The position numbers and the translations under genes were made by a program. The notes beneath the pieces are model-generated. The model saw only the letters and a program-made list of their open reading frames with translations, did not search any database and had not been told where the DNA came from. Of a DNA stretch of 64,000 nt, positions 49,248 through 64,000 are shown one piece after another. The stretch comes from Rhynchonema sp. JSB1_4. Lineage: Eukaryota; Nematoda; Chromadorea; Monhysterida; Xyalidae. The stretch lies in the NCBI GenBank assembly GCA_030248065.1, contig JASAMV010004843.1:1-64000 (forward strand), written 5' to 3'. Every line of letters starts with the position of its first letter. Positions within the stretch are counted from its first letter, which is position 1.

Positions 49248-52211
49248 ATGAAGATCGTATTCAAAACACTCGATCAACAGTCGTTCAATGTTGATGCGGA
49301 ACCAAGTGATACGGTTAGTCAATCTTGGCATTTGATATGAGCGCTGCTCTGCCATGAACCTTTTATCATATAGAAATATTGGTAAAATATGACTCCCTGT
49401 TCGAACCAAAAAAATTGTGACCAGCAATGTGGTAGTAGAAAGTGCTCAAATGTATCTTCATTTTGAGTGCGTTGCACGATTGAAAAGGCTGCCAGATAGA
49501 GATAATTGTAAAATTTGAACGTGTTCAAGACTCTGAAATTCCAGGTTAAGGACCTGAAAGACAAGATCGAACAGGAGAAGGGAGCCGATAAGTTTGCGGC
49601 ATCGAACCAGAAGCTGATCTGCGGCGGCAAAGTGCTGGCGGACGAACAGACGGTGGCCGATGCAAAGATCGATGAAAGCAAATTCGTTGTCGTCATGGTG
49701 CAAGCGGTGAGTCAATTGGTTCTTCATGGCATGCTAATGCAGATAAAAAATTACCTGATCCGGCGGAGAATTAGTGTACCTCCCCTCTCTCCTTTCTGGA
49801 GGGAGGACCCAAATTCAGGAAAAAGTCATTTTTGACAAATTTGACCTACTTTTGTTCCTTTGAGGGGAAATTAGTGTACCTTAGTGCAGTGTAGTTCCTG
49901 GTCCGGCGCCGCGGTTAGTGTACCTTACCCATTTTTTCGGAGCGGCGGTTAGTGTACCTCAATGGGGGGAAGGGGGGAAGACCCAAATTGAGGAAAAAAT
50001 TACTTTTTGAGGTCGAAAATTTGACTGATTGTTGCCCCTTTGTCGAAAAAATTCTCCATAAAAAGGTTTATTTGACGACTTTCGAGAACATTGACCTAAA
50101 AACCACCAGTGTTAGGCCTAAAAATTCCCATTTTAGGCCTAAAAATGTCTGTTTTAGTCAAAAATTGAGGTTGTTGTTAGTGTTTGTGTTGTTAGTGTGC
50201 GTTGGTCGCGGCGTTGTTAGGGAGACCCCCAGGAACTACATTGCATGAGGGGACGCCCTCTCTCCAATAACTACACTGATTCGGACCAGGCGTTTCAGCC
50301 CAAAAAGAAGCAAGAGGACGCAGCCAGCTCCACACCGGCGTCAGCAGCGGCCGAGTCTACAGCCACGCCCAGCGCTGCCAGTGCAGCTTCAGGTTGGTTG
50401 GGATTCTTTGGTTGTGGTGAGTGACAGGCAGTTTGACCCGACCCATCAATCTGCTGGAAAATTTGATCAGCTCCAGTTCAATCATGTTACGTCTGTGAGC
50501 TGTGGTGGTCATTGTAATAAACCGGAATGCAGACAGACATTGAATTCTGGGGGTCATTTCCCAGTGTGGTGCTTCACGGTAAATGCAAACCAAAAAGTTG
50601 CCCGACAAACATTTGGGTTTCTAGCTGATTGTAGTCAAATCTGCCAAACCTGTTCACAGCAGCAGCAGCAGGCACTCCGGCCGTGTCCACTCCATCTGGT
50701 GACAATGCAGCCACAACGACGCCAACGACACAGACAACGTCGGGCACCACGACCACGACAACATCGAGTGCATCTGATGCTGCACCTGCCCAACCCGTCG
50801 CTGCTGGCGGTGGTTAGTTCGTTAAACAGATCCACTTATGCTCCTCCATGCGAGCCTTGTCCTTTGTAGATCTCACCTCGCAGCTGCTACCTTCACCATT
50901 TTTCCAAGCCTTGCTATATTGTTCATCGGTTGTTTTTATCAATTATCAGGTCTAGTGAGCCCAGCCGAACTGGAGGGCATGGTGTCGAACATTGTAGCTA
51001 TGGGCTACTCACGTGATAACGTTATGGACGCACTGGCCGCGTCGTTCTATAATCCAGACAGAGCTGTTGAATATCTACTCAATGTGAGTTGATGTTTCAT
51101 TCATTTTATTTGGTTTTCTTGGCTTAACATATCAGCCCAAAATACCGGACATGGACAGCGACGGAAAAAAACTTTTTTTTCATGTGAAAAATTTCGGAAA
51201 AATGTTGCCTTGATTTTCAGCCGGAAAAAAAGCTTAACATATCAGCCCAAAATACCGGACATGGACAGCGACGGATTCGTGAAAATTTCAAAAATGTTGC
51301 CTTGATTTTCAGGGGATCCCCCCGGCAATTCTGCAACAAATAGCCGGCAGAGCTGCAGCCCAGCAACAAGGGGCACAACCGACCGCTCAGCAACCGCCAG
51401 CCGCTGCGCCACAAGCTGGACAGGGGGCTGCCCCTGCGCAACCGCCGCAGGGTGAGTTATGGTGGCGGTCATGACTCATGGGAATGGGATTATCTGATAG
51501 GCCCTTGATTTGGTCGCGTGACCGATTGTCTACATTTCAATATTTGCTGACAGCGTAACCTTTCTGATCGATCATCAAGTTTGATGCCTCCTGTAGTAAA
51601 ATTCAGAATGTGGGAATAGGCTTAGGTTAAATCCGGAAACCGGAGTCCGAAAATAGTTCCGGAAAACACATTATTTTTGCATGTAAATTTTTGCGTTTTC
51701 CGAAAGTATTTCCTGAGCCCGGAAATGTTTTTATATTTTTGCATGCAATATATTTCCGCGTTCCGGATTTAACCTAAAAAGCATGATACGCGATCGATTA
51801 TGTGTGCCACCCAGTTAGGCTTTGGTTCGAGCCCAGGTTCTTGGCTTATGTGATTCAAAGCTACAGTACGCTTATGAACGCCCTGCTGCATAATTGTTAG
51901 ATTGTGCCCACACGTGTGGTACAGATGTGCGAAAACGCATATATGTGACACAGAAGTACAGTGCTGCAGGTGGTGGCGCGGCCGGTCCGTTGGCGTTTCT
52001 GCGCAACAATCCGCAGTTCGAACAGATTCGTCAGATGGTACGGGGTAATCCCGAACTATTGCAACCGGTGTTGCAGTCGATGGCGCAGTCCAATCCAGAA
52101 TTATTACAGGTTCGTTAGTTGTGCGCTACAATGTATTCAAAATGGCTGCGTTTTGGGTTCATTATACTGGCAGGCGGAAAAAAAATTTTTTTTAAAAAAT
52201 AAAAAAAAATC

Positions 52212-52245
<34 letters not shown>

Positions 52246-53824
52246 TTTTTTTTAAATTAAATATTTTGATTTCAGTGAAAAATTGGCTCGAGCACAAAAA
52301 TTAACCGGCCCAAAATGGGCCAAAAAGCGTGTAAACCAAGTGTTTTCGACTGACTTCAACACTCTTCAAGAGCACTCTCGTCACTTCGAACAAATTTTGC
52401 ACTGAAATTGTTATATTTTTCGAAATTACGTTCTTAAGTACTGGAAAAGTATTTGGAAAAAAAACGGTTTTTTTTCGGAAAAAAAACCGTTTTTTTTCCA
52501 CGAAAAATAAAGAACGGTTCTTTATGACAGTATAGGGTTCATGCGGCCAAATAAATGTTGATTTTGAGCTTACTTATCCAGGACGAGGTTATCGGTGTTT
52601 TCCTATGTTTGGAAAAAATTTGTACCTAGAAATAAACTCGTGTGAAAGATAACTTTCTTGGGAAAGTCGGTGTTAGGACTTAGGAGTATGTTACTTTATG
52701 GTCCGAAATCCTCTTTTCGTATCATTTTGAATCAACATTGTATAAACGGAGTGCACACCACTGCCTCAACCAGTGTTGAAGTCGGTCAGGTCGCTAGCCA
52801 CACGGGTTGGTATGGCCAACTTCTTGCCAGAAGTACCCTCTAAAACACGTTTTTTGCCATATTTAGGGAAGTCTAGCTGGTTTCCTGGCGGTTGGGGAAG
52901 GGGTGCGTGTGGTTTTTTTCACAATCGGTCTAGCCGCGAACCCGACCACTGGGCTCAACCAACTTAGTCAATGTGCACATTGCAGCTAGTACAACAACAT
53001 CAGCAGGACTTTGTCAATATGTTGAATGAGGGTGAGGACGACGGAGACGAAGAGGGTGGTGAGGGTGAGCAACAGGGTGGCGCAGGGTTCTTCGGTGGCC
53101 CGCAGGTGGTCACCCTGACGCCCAACGAACGCGAGGCGATCACTCGGGTACGGTGTAGGTCAACTGCTACTGCTTGTTTCATTTTAGCATTAATTCTGCG
53201 CAAACCGCCCACTCTGTCCTCTGCTTGATCCGAGGGCATCGTTGCGCAGTTTGACGTAGTTGCGCGAATTTTTAGTTTGCTCGCGCTTAGACTTTTTAAG
53301 CGCGCTTCAGTTTTTTTAGCTTCAACGCTGAGTTTATGTCACTCGCTTTCCTAACGGTCAGATACGTTGTAAATCGCAAAACGCACGACCAAGTGACAAA
53401 GAGCGACGATGTCCCACCACAGTCTTGACTTCGCAACTTTTTTGGCCCGGGTTTACCTTCCTTGTTCGAAAATAGAAGCCTAATTTGAGCAGTGATGATT
53501 TCAACGGGTCTCATTTTGTCTATGTGCCTGATTCCACTTTATGTTTCAGTTGACCTCAATGGGTTTCCCGGAGCAGCTGTGCCTCGAAGCTTATCTGGCG
53601 TGTGACAAGGATGAGAACTTGGCGGTCAACTATGTGTTATCACGAATGGAAGAGGTAAGAGTGGTGCTGCTGTGTTTGGACCGATGAATGTCGGGCCATA
53701 TTTTCAAAACCGCACATGTCAGTAATAGTTCGGGTTAATTTCTTCAAAATTTATCCTTTTGAATTTTCAGTTCGCCCAAGAAGAGGACGCAGCACAACAG
53801 CAGCCTCCACCAGCGGCTCAATGA
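49248..53824 (+). CDS. RAD23: UV excision repair protein RAD23 homolog
   Basis: Ten exons: 49248-49313, 49545-49706, 50299-50392, 50660-50812, 50950-51083, 51313-51451, 51970-52109, 52986-53147, 53550-53654 and 53771-53824. All phases agree and predict 402 residues, the length of human RAD23B-type proteins. RAD23 binds XPC to stabilise it in nucleotide-excision repair and ferries ubiquitylated proteins to the proteasome. Domains: ubiquitin-like 1-76 ([16 protein letters not shown]...); a Thr/Ala/Ser-rich linker; UBA1 about 160-203 ([20 protein letters not shown]); a Gln/Pro/Ala linker; the XPC-binding domain about 255-305 ([29 protein letters not shown]); an acidic linker; and UBA2 about 350-385 ([19 protein letters not shown]). 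Introns contain MITEs at 49887, 51622 and 52163 and a duplicated 3' splice region at 51122-51312. Confidence 0.97.
49887..50277. mobile_element. hAT-like MITE, family A copy 4, in RAD23 intron 2
   Basis: The left end is CAGTGTAGTTCCTGGTCC at 49887 and the first right terminus CAGGAACTACATTG ends at 50243. A second, degenerate terminus (AATAACTACACTG) ends at 50277, and related GTTAGTGTACC units begin already near 49771. The locus looks like two partially overlapping family A elements. The unit here is the GTTAGTGTACC version. No clean 8-bp duplication. The last terminus ends 21 bp before RAD23 exon 3. Confidence 0.75.
51122..51312 (+). repeat. Tandem duplication of a RAD23 intron 3' end
   Basis: The segment beginning GCTTAACATATCAGCCCAAA and ending TTGCCTTGATTTTCAG occurs at 51122-51220 and again at 51231-51312. 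Both copies end in the same TTTTCAG acceptor. The first contains an extra AAAAAAACTTTTTTTT block. Only the second acceptor joins exon 6 in frame; the first would add 92 nt. Confidence 0.85.
51622..51777. mobile_element. Palindromic MITE in RAD23 intron 6
   Basis: A 156-bp unit with perfect inverted ends TTAGGTTAAATCCGGAA and TTCCGGATTTAACCTAA. The interior is made of repeated TTCCGGAAA-type strings. No clear target duplication, so the superfamily is not assigned. Confidence 0.7.
52163..52534. mobile_element. MITE, family H copy 2, in RAD23 intron 7
   Basis: Ends are TATACTGGCAG and CTGTCATA-type complement (GACAGTATA), with a perfect 8-bp duplication GGGTTCAT (52155-52162 and 52535-52542). 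Long A/T runs fill the left part. The block CTTAAGTACTGGAAAAGTAT followed by AAAAAACGGTTTTTT is shared with copy 1. Confidence 0.9.
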
Positions 53825-55163
53825 ATGAAACATCACCAGTTATTGTGCTCTTTGTTGTTGTTATCCCAGGTTGATGTACTCTTCGCTTCGCACCTGGGCT
53901 TGCGTGTGTGGGTCACTTAGTAAAATTGAAATAGAATTGAAATTTTTATCAGTAACAAATATCGAAAACCCACGTATCCGAACCCAATCCCCCGCAAGAT
54001 AATAACCATTCAAACAAAATTGTGCCACATAAATTCTTGTATTCCATTGCTGCACCGTCTAGAAACTGAGCCAGACTCCATTATCATTTGACTTATTCTT
54101 TTTCACAAATTTGTACGGCTAATTTGTTTTCTGAAATCCTCGAGTCAGACAGAATTGTCATTGAGAAATTGTGGGGTGTTGCAATTTTAATGCGAACGTT
54201 GTTTTGTTAGCATAAGCGTATTTCACTCGTTAACGCATTAATTGGGTAACTTAATTGCAGTTCCGGCTGAATTATTATCATACAACACATTTTCGCGTTA
54301 TGGTTGTTTTTTGTTCTTGTGGTTATGTTTCTTTTTGTTTGTTTTTGCTGTTTACGATGCCGGTGTGAAACGAAGTAGTGCATTACGTTTTTGAGACGGT
54401 TATAAAACATGCTGTTACAAATGTGGTTTATTGCTTGTTGTTCCATTTTGTTCGATTATTTTTTATGCATCGCCGTTTTTGTACGCTCTATATTATTTAT
54501 TCTCTTCTGTTGTTGTCACTCCGATCTTACCCCAAGTTAACTGTGTATAACCAACACTGACCATTGATATTGATCAGAAAGTAGACAGAGCCGTTGTGCG
54601 TCGTGCATCAGCCAGCAGCGAGATCCATGAACCAGATGCTCATGCGCGCGGCACCGCTACAAGGGATGCTTCGTTGTTGTAATTTCTTTGCCGTTTTTAG
54701 AGGAAGTCAGGTTTGATCAAGAAAATAAGCGAGCTAAATTACCTTTCAATACAAATTTAGTGATATGTTGCAAACAATGTTATCAGTTGTTGATGATTAC
54801 CCCTTGCGCAGCAAATTCGAGTATAATTATAATATTTTTGTGATTCCTTTCCTTCACTGTTTACCGCTATATTGTCTTGTGTCAGTTTTGCGTGTTGCAT
54901 TTTCGTTGTTGTGCTTGTGTACTGCAGACCGTCGAATTTTGAGTTTCACGCATCATTAAAATCATATTATTGACTAATTACCGTTATTATATACAACAAG
55001 ACTTAATAAAAGCGATATTGTTCGAATTCTGGGTTGGCCTCACTTGTTGCTTATGCTTATGACGGTTTTCCGACCAACCGATTAATCAAGTCGGCATTAT
55101 TTCACTGTCGCATGCATATTGGTTCATTTCATTTGCGTGTCTGAATTTTTAGCATTGACAAAA
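53825..55163. other. RAD23 3' UTR and COA7 upstream region
   Basis: AT-rich, with no coding exon recognised. An AATAAA at 55005-55010 could terminate RAD23 transcripts. The COA7 ATG is preceded by TTTTTAGCATTGACAAAA, which includes an AG that could be a 5' UTR or trans-splice acceptor. Confidence 0.45.
55005..55010 (+). terminator. Candidate polyadenylation signal for RAD23
   Basis: AATAAA in ACTTAATAAAAGCG, 1.18 kb after the RAD23 stop and 154 bp before the COA7 ATG. It is the clearest signal in the interval; its use is inferred. Confidence 0.4.
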
Positions 55164-62203
<7,040 letters not shown>

Positions 62204-62632
62204 ATTTGATTGCGTGATTCTTTGATTGATATGATCCAATTTCGTCTGCTCACGTTTCTTAACATGTATACAATAAACTGGCTAATGGTACAGTCGTCAG
62301 CTCAAGTGGTCAAATCACTCTCGTCGTCAAGCAACCCTAAATGAGCGCGAGACGCTGGTATTGTCCTTCATTTTATTATCATATTATTATGATATGATAT
62401 CATATTATCGGGGCATGCGCGGTAGCGCATGTCCCATATGGTTGTCCGGAGTTAGTGCCGGCAGCAAAATTTTTCACTGGCCAGTAATTCCACAACAAAG
62501 CACCGATGGTTTCAATATTTAACCACAAGGTGCCTTAGGCCACCCTACATCTGCGTACAAAATTTGACGTTGATCGGTACCGGCGTCGTGGAGTTACGGT
62601 ACCAAACGCCTCTCAAAAAGTGCAAAAACGTT
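62204..62632 (+). other. COA7 3' UTR and adjacent repeat fragment
   Basis: Contains the candidate polyadenylation signal AATAAA at 62272-62277. A TATCATATTAT palindromic AT stretch lies at about 62381-62408, and a hairpin GGGCATGCGC-GGTA-GCGCATGTCCC at about 62411-62435. The sequence after the hairpin looks like a dispersed repeat but is not identified. Confidence 0.5.
62272..62277 (+). terminator. Candidate polyadenylation signal of COA7
   Basis: AATAAA 69 bp after the COA7 stop codon, in ATACAATAAACTGG. Confidence 0.6.
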
Positions 62633-62671
62633 CTTCTTCTTCTTTCTTTCTTTCTTTCTTTCTTTTTTTTT
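62633..62671. repeat. (TTC/TTTC)n microsatellite
   Basis: TTCTTCTTC followed by TTTC repeats and a T-run, directly before the tandem array. Confidence 0.85.
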
Positions 62672-62739
62672 CCGGCAAAATGTTCGTCCAAAACTCAGGG
62701 ATGCATCGGAGGAGAAATCCGCCGCGGTACCGGGGGTTT

Positions 62740-63760
62740 TGAAGGTCGAGAAACTCGGTGGTGACATTGGTTTTTGAATCCGGAGCTCTTCGGAGCCAGA
62801 ACCGGAACTGGAACCGGAACTCAGTATTTAGCCAAGCAAATAAGTCGCACAATACTGGGCTGGTCATAAAGACAGTGCGTGCGGTTTATAGGTTTTCGGG
62901 GTCGAGAAATCTAATGGTGACATTGGCTTTTCAATCCGAAGCTCTTCGGAGCCATAACCGGAACTGGAACCGGAACTCAGTATTTATCAAGCAAATAAGT
63001 CGCACAATACTGGTTTGATTATAAAGACAGTGCGTGCGGTATATAGGTTTTCGGGGTCGAGAAATCTAATGGTGACATTGGCTTTTCAATCCGAAGCTCT
63101 TCGGAGCCAGAACTGGAACTGGAACCGGAACTCAGTATTTATCAAGCAAATAAGTCGCACAATACTGGGCTGGTCATAAAGACAGTGCGTGCGGTTTATA
63201 GGTTTCCGGGGTCGAGAAATCTAATGGTGACATTAGCTTTTCAATCCGAAGCTCTTCGGAGCCAGAACTGGAACTGGAACCGGAACTCAATATTTAGCCA
63301 TGCAAATAAGTCGCACAACACTGGCCTGATCATAAAGACAGTGCGTGCGGTATATAAGTTTTCGGGGTCGAGAAATCTAATGGTGACATCAGCTTTTGAA
63401 TCCGGAGCTCTTCGGAGCCAGAACCGGAACTGGAACCGGAACTCAATATTTAGCCATGCAATTAAGTCGCACAATACTCCTCTGATCATGAAGCCAGTGG
63501 GTGCGGAACATGGGTTTTCAGGCTCGAGAAATCTAGTGGTGACATTGGTTTTTTAATCCGGAGCTCTCCGGAGCCAGAACCGAAACTGGAACCGGAACTC
63601 AGTATTTATCAAGCAAATAAGTCGCACAATACTGGCCTGATCATAACGACAGTGCGTGCGGTATATAGGTTTTCGGTGTCGAGAAACCCAACGGTGGCAT
63701 TGGTTTTTAAATCTGGATCTTTTGGGAGCCAGAACCGGAACTCAGTATTGATCAATGCGA
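62740..63760. repeat. Tandem array of a 155-bp repeat
   Basis: About seven units, recognised by the recurring GAGCTCTTCGGAGCC string at 62783, 62939, 63094, 63249, 63405 and 63561 and a decayed copy near 63715 (spacing 154-156 bp). Each unit also holds GGTCGAGAAATCTAATGGTG, a GGAACTGGAACCGGAACTC micro-repeat and AATAAGTCGCACAATACTGG. The last unit is degraded. Open frames across the array come from the repeat and are not genes. Confidence 0.93.
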
Positions 63761-64000
63761 ATAAATAGTGTAATAGTGATCTGATCTCCAATAATGTGTC
63801 AGCTGTTTATGTTTCTGGGGTCGGTTAATCCGATCGTGACATCGCTTTTTAGCTCTAACTTGATTGAGGTTTGAAACAGTAACATGAATACAGTAAAACC
63901 ACCACAAGGTGAACCTCTACATAGTGAATTCCTCTGTATAGTGAACGAATTATCAGTGTGATCATATGTATTTTCCGTCCACCGAATGAGAAAATTCGCT
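63761..64000. other. End of window, nothing recognised
   Basis: No coding sequence or repeat identified after the tandem array. Confidence 0.5.

Noticed and set aside
62758..63791. Repeated ORFs of 60-123 codons on both strands
   Set aside because: They arise from the 155-bp tandem repeat, whose unit varies between 154 and 156 bp and does not keep a frame.

Overview
The window is nuclear DNA from an invertebrate animal. It carries intron-rich protein genes, replication-dependent histone genes whose mRNAs end in a stem-loop, and many short DNA transposons. Many 3' splice sites read TTTCAG and the receptor gene resembles neuropeptide receptors of worms and arthropods, so an ecdysozoan is my best guess, but the lineage cannot be fixed from sequence alone. 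Most ORFs in the window are non-coding. The genes below were assembled exon by exon from protein similarity, GT/AG sites and reading phase.

Layout. Positions 1-10112 hold no recognisable gene, only a mariner-type MITE, microsatellites and short dispersed motifs. A four-exon class A peptide-receptor-like GPCR lies on the minus strand (10113-13193). About 16 kb without a recognised gene follows. POLE4, a histone-fold subunit of DNA polymerase epsilon, is on the minus strand at 29142-30282 with an unusual acidic tail. DBT, the E2 core of branched-chain keto-acid dehydrogenase, occupies 31416-36307 on the minus strand; its first exon is not identified. From 30.3 to 50.3 kb the sequence is packed with hAT-like MITEs (CAGTG or CAGAG ends, mostly with 8-bp target duplications). 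At 39.05-46.3 kb a giant imperfect palindrome carries insertions up to four levels deep. Next to it is a non-LTR retrotransposon inverted by apparent twin priming and then cut by two MITEs.

The right part is a gene cluster. RAD23 (49248-53824, plus) has ten exons encoding UBL, UBA, XPC-binding and UBA domains. COA7 (55164-62203, plus) has five exons of Sel1-like repeats. Its 5.7-kb second intron contains, antisense, a complete core-histone set: H2A, H2B, H4 and H3 in transcription order, with no H1. Each histone 3' UTR carries the canonical histone stem-loop, an upstream UUCG-tetraloop hairpin and a conserved AACCATGT block downstream. A 155-bp tandem repeat fills 62.74-63.76 kb.

The genes serve general cell functions: DNA replication and chromatin (POLE4, histones), DNA repair and proteasome shuttling (RAD23), mitochondrial metabolism and respiratory assembly (DBT, COA7) and neuropeptide signalling (GPCR). 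I see no sign that they form one pathway. The most novel observations are the second, covariation-supported histone 3' hairpin, the palindrome whose two arms record each other's insertions, and the MITE family whose subterminal repeats change together at both ends.
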